Of a stretch of DNA of 11,084 bases, positions 1 through 6,449 are shown in pieces. The notes beneath the pieces are model-generated. The model was given only the letters and a program-made list of their open reading frames with translations, was not told the origin of the DNA and searched no databases. The DNA is from WANQ01 sp964448055 (GTDB lineage Archaea; Thermoproteota; Thermoprotei_A; Sulfolobales; WANQ01). Positions within the stretch are counted from its first letter, which is position 1; each line of letters opens with the position of its first letter. The stretch lies in contig CAYUVB010000051.1 of NCBI GenBank assembly GCA_964448055.1, positions 1-11,084 on the forward strand. Reading direction: 5' to 3'. The position numbers and the translations under genes were made by a program.

Positions 1-1
1 A

Positions 2-691
2 AACACAGCTAAAGCCCGAGAACTAGCTGCTAGATATGCGTTAAAAATAGTTGAAGAATTAGAACCTAAGATAATAGGTTTAGGTACAGGTAGAACTACC
101 AAAAAGTTCATTGATTTAATGATAAACGAATTAGATTTATCTAAGTATAAGTTCGTGATTTCATCAATAGATACCTTATTATACCTCACTAGGAAAGCAA
201 GAATAGTAATAGACCCTAACGCTAACCCTGATATATACATTGACAGTGCTGATGAAGTAGATGTTAGATTAAATATGATAAAGGGAGGAGGAGGAGCATT
301 ACTACGCGAGAAAGTCTTGTCACAACGTTCTGCATACAATGTATTCATAGTAGATTACAACAAACTATCAGAAAGAATAGGTAGTAAGTCACCTGTGCCT
401 ATAGAGGTAGTGCCCAACGCGTTAAACAATGTTCTAATTGAACTAAGAAGATTAGGATTTAAAGCTAAACTACGTATGTCCAAGACTAGAATGGGCCCTA
501 CAATAACCGATAATAACAACTACATAATGGATGTATATATACCACCCATAGATGATCCAGAGGGTTTAGATTTAAAGCTAAAGAAAATAACTGGAGTAGT
601 TGAAACAGGTTTATTTTACAACATAATAGATGTATTGATAGTAGGGTACCCAAATAATGTCATCAGAATACAAGGAAGTAGACGCCACTGA
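2..691 (+). CDS. rpiA: Ribose-5-phosphate isomerase A, 5' end outside window
   Basis: Interconverts ribose 5-phosphate and ribulose 5-phosphate in the cytoplasm; in archaea this mainly supplies ribose for nucleotides. The frame is open from base 2. An internal ATG at 119 is not the start, because the upstream codons encode the conserved phosphate-binding GLGTGRTT motif (visible residues about 26-33). Further on come the DSADEVD motif with its catalytic-site aspartates, the IKGGGGALLREK block that includes the conserved Lys and Glu, and the GVVETGLF segment near the C-terminus. The visible 229 codons nearly fill the usual length of about 230, so only a few N-terminal residues are missing. The end overlaps the next gene by 35 bases, which suggests cotranscription. 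The family assignment is strong; the exact start lies outside the window. Confidence 0.93.
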   Translation, partial: NTAKARELAARYALKIVEELEPKIIGLGTGRTTKKFIDLMINELDLSKYKFVISSIDTLLYLTRKARIVIDPNANPDIYIDSADEVDVRLNMIKGGGGALLREKVLSQRSAYNVFIVDYNKLSERIGSKSPVPIEVVPNALNNVLIELRRLGFKAKLRMSKTRMGPTITDNNNYIMDVYIPPIDDPEGLDLKLKKITGVVETGLFYNIIDVLIVGYPNNVIRIQGSRRH

Positions 692-1073
692 GATACAAAA
701 CATAATTAATACTAAGTTAAAGAATAGATTAGTTTCATCTAAAGCAAGAGAAGCTGTATATCTTAAGATGCTTATAAAAATAATAGTTAAGAATCATGTA
801 GAGCGAAAAGAGTATTGGATATTTCATGGACGTGAGAGAGACTACATGATAATACCAGGAGTACTATGCACATGCAAAGATTTTTTAATACACGTAGTAC
901 CTCAACAAACAAAAAGAACTTGCTATCATCTAGAGGCACAAGCCTTAGCTGAACAAACAAGCAAATACCGTATTCTACACTTAGATGAACAAACAATGAA
1001 TACCATACTAATTGAGATATTAAAAAATGAGTACTCGCCTACCCTTAGGAGAATACTTATATCCAGAAAATAG
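657..1073 (+). CDS. SWIM zinc-finger domain protein
   Basis: A 138-residue protein with the SWIM zinc-finger pattern C-x-C-x(15)-C-x-H: Cys71, Cys73, Cys89 and His91, inside the segment from about 68 to 107. SWIM fingers are generally thought to mediate DNA or protein contacts, and archaeal members have been discussed in connection with recombination; no specific partner can be read from this sequence. The N-terminal 60 residues are basic and helical in character and I see no other domain there. The start is the ATG at 657, which lies inside the end of rpiA in another frame; the next in-frame Met is at residue 38, which would leave a very short N-terminal part. The Shine-Dalgarno site is weak, consistent with translational coupling. 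Function unknown. Confidence 0.8.
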   Translation: MSSEYKEVDATEIQNIINTKLKNRLVSSKAREAVYLKMLIKIIVKNHVERKEYWIFHGRERDYMIIPGVLCTCKDFLIHVVPQQTKRTCYHLEAQALAEQTSKYRILHLDEQTMNTILIEILKNEYSPTLRRILISRK

Positions 1074-1113
1074 AGATTAAGAGGACCAGGAGTACATAGG
1101 GAGATACATCAAT

Positions 1114-1121
1114 AGGTGAGG
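1114..1121 (+). promoter_or_regulatory. Shine-Dalgarno site that decides the elf1 start
   Basis: AGGTGAGG matches the archaeal 16S anti-Shine-Dalgarno complement GGAGGTGA and sits three bases before the ATG at 1125. The upstream GTG candidate at 1116 lies inside this site, which argues against it as the start. Confidence 0.6.
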
Positions 1122-1124
1122 ATT

Positions 1125-1427
1125 ATGGGTAGGAGAAGAAAAAGGAGGAAGATTCAAATCCGAAGACCTTTAAGAACCTTACCTAAAATATTCCAATGCC
1201 CCAACTGTGGAGTAAAGGCTGTGACAATAGAACTAGATAAAAATACAAAGAAGGCAGTAATTAGATGTGGTAACTGTAAATTATATGCTGAATTAGAAGT
1301 ACCGTCAGCATTTCATGAAGTAGATGTATACGCTAAATTCTTGGATCTTTTCTATGAAGGATCATTAGAATACACATTCCTAGAAGGGGAAGAAGTTGAA
1401 GAAGCTAAGGAAACTGAAGGTACATGA
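1125..1427 (+). CDS. elf1: Elf1-like transcription elongation factor (zinc ribbon)
   Basis: A 100-residue protein that begins with a highly basic MGRRRKRRK tail, followed by a four-cysteine zinc ribbon (Cys25, Cys28, Cys48, Cys51 in CPNC and CGNC), a short alpha/beta part with VDVYAKFLDLFYEG, and an acidic C-terminal tail. This matches the archaeal homologue of eukaryotic Elf1, which associates with elongating RNA polymerase. I chose the ATG at 1125 over the GTG at 1116. The GTG lies inside the Shine-Dalgarno stretch AGGTGAGG (1114-1121), and the basic MGRRR start is typical of the family. The last 32 bases overlap the TTG start of GGGP synthase, so the two are probably cotranscribed and coupled. 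Confidence 0.88.
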   Translation: MGRRRKRRKIQIRRPLRTLPKIFQCPNCGVKAVTIELDKNTKKAVIRCGNCKLYAELEVPSAFHEVDVYAKFLDLFYEGSLEYTFLEGEEVEEAKETEGT

Positions 1428-2151
1428 ATATCTAACATCTAAGGCGAGGAGAGAAGTACTACACTTTACGTTAATAGATCCTGAAAAAACTTCTCCAACT
1501 CAAGCATTGAGAAACGCAGAAGAAATGGAAAAGAATGGCACAGATGCAATACTTATTGGGGGGAGTACAGGAGTTACGGAGAGACTATTAGATAACATCA
1601 TATCAGAGCTAAAGAAGAACATAAATATACCGATAATACTCTTTCCCGGCAATATCTCAGGTATATCGAAACACGCCGATGCTATACTCTTTATGAGCTT
1701 ATTGAATTCAGATAACCCTTACTTCATCGTAGGAGCTCAAGTGCTTGGTGCACCAATAGTATATAAGTATGGACTTGAAGTTCTCCCAACAGCTTATATA
1801 ATAGTTGGATATGGTGGTGCAGCAGGTTACATAGGTCACGCCAGACCTATTCCATGGGATAAACCCGAAATAGCCGTTGCATACGCATTAGCAGCTTACA
1901 TGATGGGGATGGATTACATATACTTTGAGGCGGGTTCAGGAAGCCCACACATAGTACCACCTGAGATTATAATGAAAACAAAACAATTGTTAAACGATCA
2001 AGTATTTGTAATAGCAGGTGGAGGAGTACGAAGCCCCGAAGATGCTAGAAAATTAGTTGAGGCCGGAGTAAATGCTATTGTAACAGGCACCATAGTTGAA
2101 AAGGATTTAGCTAAGGCTACAAAAATAATAGAGGCTATAAAGAAGCGCTAG
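1396..2151 (+). CDS. Geranylgeranylglyceryl phosphate synthase
   Basis: Joins sn-glycerol-1-phosphate and geranylgeranyl diphosphate, the first committed step of archaeal ether-lipid synthesis (PcrB/GGGPS TIM-barrel family). Visible blocks in order: DPEKT (28-32) with the metal-binding Asp, GGSTG (55-59), FPGN (83-86), SLLNS (101-105), the long YIIVGYGGAAGYIGHARPIP signature (134-153), YFEAGSGSP (176-184) and the phosphate-binding GGGVRSPEDA (208-217) plus GT (231-232). The length of 251 residues is normal. It starts at TTG 1396, overlapping elf1 by 32 bases. No ATG or GTG lies in a good place, because the conserved domain begins within about 20 residues. Its stop shares the palindrome CTAG with the stop of the opposing MazG gene. 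Confidence 0.95.
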   Translation: MKKLRKLKVHEYLTSKARREVLHFTLIDPEKTSPTQALRNAEEMEKNGTDAILIGGSTGVTERLLDNIISELKKNINIPIILFPGNISGISKHADAILFMSLLNSDNPYFIVGAQVLGAPIVYKYGLEVLPTAYIIVGYGGAAGYIGHARPIPWDKPEIAVAYALAAYMMGMDYIYFEAGSGSPHIVPPEIIMKTKQLLNDQVFVIAGGGVRSPEDARKLVEAGVNAIVTGTIVEKDLAKATKIIEAIKKR

Positions 2152-2402
2152 GGTGGAGGATTAGTATACTTTTTCAAAAATGCTCTCTCAACGTCAACGT
2201 CTATTAAGTTAGCAACAGATAATAACCATGCTAAGACGTCAGCTATTTCCTCTTCTATATTATTCCTATTACCTGAGAGTAATGCATTGGCAAGTTCTCC
2301 TACTTCTTCGACAAGCCACGCAAATGTTGCATAAAGACCTCTAGCTTTATCCCTTTCATAATATGCTCTACGAATTAGTTCTTGGGCCTCTCTTATCTGC
2401 AA
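2148..2402 (-). CDS. MazG-like nucleotide pyrophosphohydrolase
   Basis: A short all-helical protein of 84 residues with the MazG metal-binding pattern: E32-E33-x-x-E36 in LVEEVGELANALL, and E52-x-x-D55 in EEIADVLAWLL. Members cleave nucleoside triphosphates to monophosphate and pyrophosphate and are thought to clean the nucleotide pool; the substrate here cannot be read. It is slightly shorter than usual single-domain members (about 95-110) and ends in KKYTNPPP just after the last helix. It starts at TTG 2402, preceded by a GGGTGT Shine-Dalgarno-like stretch; no in-frame ATG or GTG exists upstream near the domain. It converges on GGGP synthase with a four-base overlap of the stop codons and diverges from the basic ORF at 2482. 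Confidence 0.85.
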   Translation of the reverse strand: MQIREAQELIRRAYYERDKARGLYATFAWLVEEVGELANALLSGNRNNIEEEIADVLAWLLSVANLIDVDVERAFLKKYTNPPP

Positions 2403-2481
2403 TAATCTACACCCACATACAACTACCTTAAGAAAGACTTAATAAGACGGATAGTCCTAGAAAAGTTTACGGGAGCAAATC
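2403..2481. promoter_or_regulatory. Divergent promoter region, MazG gene / basic ORF at 2482
   Basis: A 79-base divergent spacer. The most TATA-like element for the plus strand is CTTAATAAG at about 2438-2446, which would place transcription initiation near 2470. GGGAG (2471-2475) then forms a Shine-Dalgarno site six bases before ATG 2482. The minus-strand gene has GGGTGT before its TTG but no clear TATA box. Inference from sequence only. Confidence 0.35.
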
Positions 2482-2522
2482 ATGTCGTCAAGAAGAAGGA
2501 GAAGAACAGGGCCAGGACCATT
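2482..2522 (+). CDS. Basic N-terminus cut by the gap, possible Sec61-beta (SecG) protein
   Basis: Thirteen codons, MSSRRRRRTGPGP, begin at ATG 2482 and run directly into the N-run. The start has a GGGAG Shine-Dalgarno site six bases upstream and a TATA-like element at a sensible distance. A short basic N-terminus followed by a Pro/Gly segment is how archaeal Sec61-beta proteins commonly begin, before AAGLIRF-type residues and a single membrane helix. Sec61-beta is the small tail-anchored subunit of the SecYE translocon. I recall this gene lying near GGGP synthase in some crenarchaea, but could not check it. The diagnostic part is inside the gap, so this is a suggestion. It also means the sequence left of the gap does not belong to porB. 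Confidence 0.42.
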
Positions 2523-2622
2523 NNNNNNNNNNNNNNNNNNNNNNNNNNNNNNNNNNNNNNNNNNNNNNNNNNNNNNNNNNNNNNNNNNNNNNNNNNNNNN
2601 NNNNNNNNNNNNNNNNNNNNNN
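2523..2622. other. Scaffold gap of 100 N
   Basis: Exactly 100 N, a conventional placeholder rather than a measured size. About 55-65 residues of PorB and some 40 residues of a Sec61-beta-sized protein would have to fit here, so the real gap is probably around 250-320 bases (inference from family lengths). Confidence 0.97.
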
Positions 2623-3368
2623 GGCCTACTAGGTGGACTTATACTGAACTTACCTTTGTAGTATTCAAAGAGTATCCACATACCAGTTTCAATAGCTAAT
2701 TTAGCAACTTGAACTGTTTTGTCCGCATCAAATTTCCAGCCTACAGGACATGGCGCATGTAAGTGTATGTACTTGAACCCCTTGATGGATGCTGCCTTCT
2801 TAAGCTTAGCAATAAAGTCTTGAGGATAAGCTATACTTGCTGTAGCAACATACGGTACTCTATGTGATATCATTATTAGCGGCAAATCTTTCTTATGTTC
2901 TCTTTTACCTGTCCACGTAGTAGTTGTCCAAGCACCATAAGGTGTAAGACTGCTCCTTTGTATACCAGTATTCATATATGCTTCATTATCAACACATATG
3001 TATATTATATTATCGTTTCTTTCTGCCGCTCCACTAAGCGATGCGAAACCTATATCAGCTGTACCTCCATCACCAGCCCACACAACAACAATAGCATCTT
3101 TACCTAACATCTCATATGCAGTAGCCATACCAGCTGCTGTTGAAGCTGCTGCAGCAAACACTATATTTACCGTAGGGAAGTGAAAAGCATTCTTAGGTAT
3201 AATACCTTGAATTACTGCTGAACATCCTGCTGGAACAACTAGAATAACTTTATCGCCTAACGCCATGCCTAAATAACGTAGACCCATGGCCTCAGGACAT
3301 CCGGGACAAGCAGCATCTCCTGGACGGATGTATTTCTTATCAGGTTCTAGTCTAAGATTAAAAACCAT
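2623..3368 (-). CDS. porB: Pyruvate:ferredoxin oxidoreductase beta subunit, C-terminus lost in gap
   Basis: The beta subunit binds thiamine diphosphate and one 4Fe-4S cluster and, with alpha, oxidises pyruvate and CoA to acetyl-CoA while reducing ferredoxin. Visible: cluster cysteines in CPGC (21, 24), AGCS (49) and APCP (207), and the ThDP/Mg block starting GDGGTADIG at 99 and running to VDNEAYMNTG (127-136). The last readable residues are FSISPPSR (241-248). The start is ATG 3368: GGAGGTG lies six bases upstream, and a GTG at 3377 falls inside that site. Family members run to about 300-330 residues, so 50-80 are missing. Residues that could be read left of the gap (down to 2457) do not resemble a POR C-terminus and are better explained as antisense of the gene at 2482. 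Ketoisovalerate specificity cannot be excluded. Confidence 0.92.
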
Positions 3369-3374
3369 ACATAA

Positions 3375-3383
3375 CACCTCCTT
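3375..3383 (-). promoter_or_regulatory. Strong Shine-Dalgarno site of porB
   Basis: On the minus strand AAGGAGGTG overlaps the TAA stop of porA (3382-3384) and ends six bases before ATG 3368. It is the best match to the anti-Shine-Dalgarno complement in the window and decides the porB start. Confidence 0.65.
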
Positions 3384-4584
3384 AGCTTTTTATGTCCATG
3401 AATTCATACTCATAAGGCATATACCATTCTTGTCTTTTAACAAACCAGCCTTGTTCCTCTACTTCGCCAATAAACTTCTTCATGATTTTGGAGATGTCCT
3501 TGTATCCAACATCAACACCGCCAATACCTGCTAAGACTCCCTTCATTGCTGGAGGTTTACCAAGATTTCCTAAAGTCGATGAAACTTCAATGAATAATGG
3601 ACCTGCATTACCAAATGATATTGATCTATCCATAATCAATACACCCTTCATAGAATTACAATAGCTCAGAACCTCTTGTACGGGGAAGGGTCTGATGAAC
3701 CTTATCCTTAACACACCTACTGGTAATCCCTCTTCTCTAAGCCTATCAACTGCTTCCTTTGCATCTCCAGCCCACGCACCTGCAAGAATAATTAAGTACT
3801 TAGAATCACTACATTTATAACATTCTACTAAACCGCCATAACTTCTACCAAAATACTTACCATATTCTTTGTCAATATTCTTGATTACCTCTCTAGCGTT
3901 GTTCATAGCTTTCTCTATATCATATCTTAACATCATGTAATCTTTAGGCGTAGCGATATTACCCATACTAAACCTGTTATTAGGATCAATTACATATAAC
4001 TGCTTTCTTGGAGGAAGCCATGCATCAACATCCTCTTGTTCCAGGACATCTACGGGAGCTGTGGTATGACTAAGAATGAATGCATCAAGACCTACGATCA
4101 TAGGTAAATTTACTTTATCATCTTCAGTAATCCTGAAAGCCTGCAATGTTAAATCAAATACTTCTTGATTATCTTCCGCCATAGCTATGATCCAACCTGT
4201 ATCCCTTTGACCCCATATATCTGAATGATCCGTCCAAATATTCCAAGGAGGACCTATAGCTCTTGTGACAACAGCCATAACTAATGGAACCCTTGATCCA
4301 GCAACCCACCATAAAACCTCATGCATGTACAATAAACCATGACTAGATGTTGCTGTAAATGCTCTAGCACCAGCAATAGCAGCACCATAGACTGCTGCAA
4401 GCGCACTATGCTCGCTCTCAACTCTAATCATCTTAGCACTTAGTTCTCCCTTCTCAACCATTTCGGAGAGTTTTTCAACAATAGTAGTTTGAGGGGTTAT
4501 TGGGTAAGCAGCAATAACTTTCACTTTCGCTCGCTTTACAGCCCAAGCAACAGCATAATTACCTGTTAAGGGGAGAATAGGCAT
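3382..4584 (-). CDS. porA: Pyruvate:ferredoxin oxidoreductase alpha subunit
   Basis: The alpha subunit carries the pyrimidine-binding part of the thiamine site and pairs with PorB to form the catalytic core. Its 400 residues match the family length. Visible: AAYPITPQTT (25-34), ESEHSA (56-61), the TATSSHGL loop (77-84), GPPWNIWTDHSD (111-122), and a C-terminal transketolase-type domain with AGAWAGDAKEAVDRLREEG and the FIRPFP segment. It starts at ATG 4584; GGTGAG upstream overlaps the stop codon of porD seven bases away, a sign of tight coupling. It stands third in the gamma-delta-alpha-beta order that is common in archaea. Confidence 0.96.
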   Translation of the reverse strand: MPILPLTGNYAVAWAVKRAKVKVIAAYPITPQTTIVEKLSEMVEKGELSAKMIRVESEHSALAAVYGAAIAGARAFTATSSHGLLYMHEVLWWVAGSRVPLVMAVVTRAIGPPWNIWTDHSDIWGQRDTGWIIAMAEDNQEVFDLTLQAFRITEDDKVNLPMIVGLDAFILSHTTAPVDVLEQEDVDAWLPPRKQLYVIDPNNRFSMGNIATPKDYMMLRYDIEKAMNNAREVIKNIDKEYGKYFGRSYGGLVECYKCSDSKYLIILAGAWAGDAKEAVDRLREEGLPVGVLRIRFIRPFPVQEVLSYCNSMKGVLIMDRSISFGNAGPLFIEVSSTLGNLGKPPAMKGVLAGIGGVDVGYKDISKIMKKFIGEVEEQGWFVKRQEWYMPYEYEFMDIKS

Positions 4585-4591
4585 ACAACTC

Positions 4592-4867
4592 TCACCTCTC
4601 AGGGACCATTACAATGGCTTTCACAGGACAAACATTACTACAAACACCACAACCCTTACAGTACTCATAGTCTATTATAACACCTTTTTCGCTCTTAGAT
4701 ATAACCGAGAAAGGACAATACAACCAGCACATAAAACACGATACACATTTAGAATAGTCTATTACTGGCTTAAATGTTCTCCAAGAACCAGTCTTACCCA
4801 TAGAACCTTCACTTGAAATAGACAAGGGTAAACTAAAACCTTTAATTCTTATAAGACTACCTGACAT
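4592..4867 (-). CDS. porD: Pyruvate:ferredoxin oxidoreductase delta subunit (2x 4Fe-4S)
   Basis: A 91-residue ferredoxin-like subunit that passes electrons from the catalytic core to soluble ferredoxin. It has two complete 4Fe-4S sites: Cys41, 44, 47, 51 and Cys70, 73, 76, 80, the second followed by Pro81 as usual. The TGSWRTFKPVID segment (26-37) before the first cluster is typical of PorD. The start at ATG 4867 lies two bases after the porG stop; AGGTGT upstream overlaps the end of porG. Confidence 0.95.
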   Translation of the reverse strand: MSGSLIRIKGFSLPLSISSEGSMGKTGSWRTFKPVIDYSKCVSCFMCWLYCPFSVISKSEKGVIIDYEYCKGCGVCSNVCPVKAIVMVPER

Positions 4868-4869
4868 AC

Positions 4870-5427
4870 TTACACCTGGTTATACTTTTTAACGGAATTA
4901 TATGCATCAATAGCTGCATTAGCATTAAGTTCGGCCAATTTACCTGACCAATTACTTTTAATGGCTTTAACTACCGATTCTATACTAATTACACGCAAAA
5001 CTCCTATAATCGCACCAAGCATTGCCGTGTTTATTAATGGCCAACCGGCAAGCACTAGACCATACTTTAACGCTATCCTAGTTGCATCAACATAGTACGT
5101 TTCATATGAATCATCAAGTTTTACGGGTTCAGGAGAATTAATTATTATTTTACCATTAGGTTTTAGACCTTTGATAACATCAACTATTTCAATAAGTGAT
5201 GGGTCAAAAACTACAACAACGTCAGGTTCTTTGATTTCACTATGAATTCTTATAGGCTTATCACTTATTCGAGCAAATGCTAGTACAGGCGCACCACGTC
5301 TCTCGGCACCAAAGAATGGGAACGCTTGACCATATTTACCTTCTATAAGCGCTGAAGCCACAAGAAGATTTGCAGCCGTAACAGCTCCTTGACCACCACG
5401 TCCATGAAATCTTATTTCAATAAACAT
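4870..5427 (-). CDS. porG: Pyruvate:ferredoxin oxidoreductase gamma subunit
   Basis: The gamma subunit of the four-subunit archaeal enzyme, implicated in CoA binding. Visible: HGRGGQGAV (8-16) near the N-terminus and [13 protein letters not shown] (36-48), both family signatures; 185 residues is the usual length. It is the first gene of the porGDAB operon. The start at ATG 5427 follows GGAGTGATCC directly, close to the full anti-Shine-Dalgarno complement; another ATG twelve bases upstream is in frame but hits TGA two codons later. A related 2-ketoisovalerate or indolepyruvate gamma subunit is the main alternative. With only one gamma-delta-alpha-beta set here, pyruvate is the simplest call. 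Confidence 0.93.
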
Positions 5428-5523
5428 GGATCACTCCATGTTTGATAATAATTATATGCTGTAAAAAATAGTTTTTGTTAGATAAAGGGAGCACATATAA
5501 GCAAATATGCTTAGGGTAGGAAA
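5428..5523. promoter_or_regulatory. Divergent por / HTH-CBS promoter with inverted repeat
   Basis: The 96-base spacer between two divergent genes holds a perfect 6-bp inverted repeat, TAAGCA-AATA-TGCTTA (5498-5513). It abuts or overlaps a TATA-like ACATATAAG (5493-5501) that sits about 27 bases before ATG 5524. The HTH-CBS gene may therefore be leaderless, with the repeat between TATA box and start: a classic place for a repressor. For the minus strand, CTTATATG (same bases reversed) or CTTTATC near 5481-5488 could serve porG, leaving a leader of about 35-45 bases. Assignment as an operator is inference. Confidence 0.45.
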
Positions 5524-6138
5524 ATGCATATACCAACACCTGAAGAATTAAGAAGATTAAGGAAAAAAGCTGGATTAAGTCAAAGAGAATTAGCTAAACT
5601 AGCTGGCGTCAGCCAATCATTAATAGCTAAAATAGAAAGAGGCGAGATAAATCCAAGAGTTAATACATTAGAGAAAATATTGAAGGCCATATATAGCCGA
5701 TTAGGAGATAAGCAAGGAACAGCCAAGGAATACATGAACTATCCTGTGATAACTGTTAACACTAAAACTCCCCTAAGAGAAATTGTTTCAATAATGGACA
5801 AATACGGTATTTCACAAATACCTGTAGTGGATAATGAAGGTAAACCTGTAGGAACAGTCTACGAAACCACCATATTAAGGATAATAATTTCAAGAGATAA
5901 GAACATAGAAAAATTAAAAGCTGAAGATATAATGGAAGATCCATTACCAACAATCACTGAAAACGCATCATTAAATACTATACTGCACTTATTAGCTGAA
6001 TACCCCGCAGTACTAGTCATGGATAAGAATGGTATTAAGGGAATCATAACAAAAATAGATATAATAAGGAAAATGGTTGGAATATACTCACAAAAGTGGG
6101 CTCCAGTTGAAACACAGGGGTCGTTAATCGGGGAGTAA
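5524..6138 (+). CDS. HTH (XRE-type) transcriptional regulator with two CBS domains
   Basis: Residues 17-58 form a Cro/XRE helix-turn-helix (GLSQRELAKLAGVSQSLIAKI core, ending near TLEKILKAI). A pair of CBS domains follows, about 71-128 (YPVITVNTKTPLREIVSIM... VVDNEGKPVG) and 136-187 (IMEDPLPTI... LVMDKNGIKGIITKIDIIRKM). CBS pairs usually bind adenine nucleotides or S-adenosylmethionine, so the protein probably ties DNA binding to energy state; the ligand is not visible. The length of 204 residues fits archaeal regulators of this architecture. ATG 5524 has no good Shine-Dalgarno site but lies about 27 bases after a TATA-like element, so a leaderless mRNA is likely. It is divergent from porGDAB, which together with its own gene is the obvious target (inference). 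Confidence 0.88.
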   Translation: MHIPTPEELRRLRKKAGLSQRELAKLAGVSQSLIAKIERGEINPRVNTLEKILKAIYSRLGDKQGTAKEYMNYPVITVNTKTPLREIVSIMDKYGISQIPVVDNEGKPVGTVYETTILRIIISRDKNIEKLKAEDIMEDPLPTITENASLNTILHLLAEYPAVLVMDKNGIKGIITKIDIIRKMVGIYSQKWAPVETQGSLIGE

Positions 6139-6449
6139 AACATACATATATAGATTAAGTAATTGAACATAGAGGCTATTCTTACCTAAACGGGTACACC
6201 CCTACGTTTCAACTCTACAAGCTATACGATAATGCATGTATCAATATATACTACAATACAAATTAAGTTTATACAAAATATTAGATTAATTCAATGGTAC
6301 CTAAAGCTAGTTATATTGGCCCATATATTCCACTAGAAATAAGGGGGTAGGGGCATTAACATTTTCATGTATTCTTTAATATGATATTTAATGTATATAG
6401 GTGTATGTAGGTGTGACATAAGTGGGATGCATACGAAGAGCAGGGGTGT
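6139..6449. other. Convergent spacer without a recognised gene
   Basis: 311 bases between the 3' ends of the CBS regulator and tiaS. I see no ORF with coding character and no tRNA or C/D-box pattern on either strand. Small items only: GGGT-AC-ACCC (6192-6201), a 4-bp hairpin candidate; a G-rich tract GGGGGTAGGGG (6343-6353); an AT-rich stretch from about 6370 that could contain a TATA box; and a ten-base direct repeat of TAGGTGT (6398-6404 and 6408-6414). T-runs such as TTTT at 6362-6365 may help termination. Confidence 0.5.

Noticed and set aside
2457..2622. C-terminal extension of porB across the N-run
   Set aside because: The reading passes through 100 N of unknown true length and enters sequence better explained as the antisense of the gene starting at 2482.
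3375..3377. GTG as an earlier start of porB
   Set aside because: It lies inside the strong Shine-Dalgarno site AAGGAGGTG that serves ATG 3368.
3286..3534. Plus-strand open frames inside the por operon
   Set aside because: Antisense shadows of porA and porB, both of which have complete family motifs on the minus strand.
6206..6230. GTTTCAAC stretch resembling the end of an archaeal CRISPR repeat
   Set aside because: Occurs once, with no second copy at spacer distance, so there is no array.
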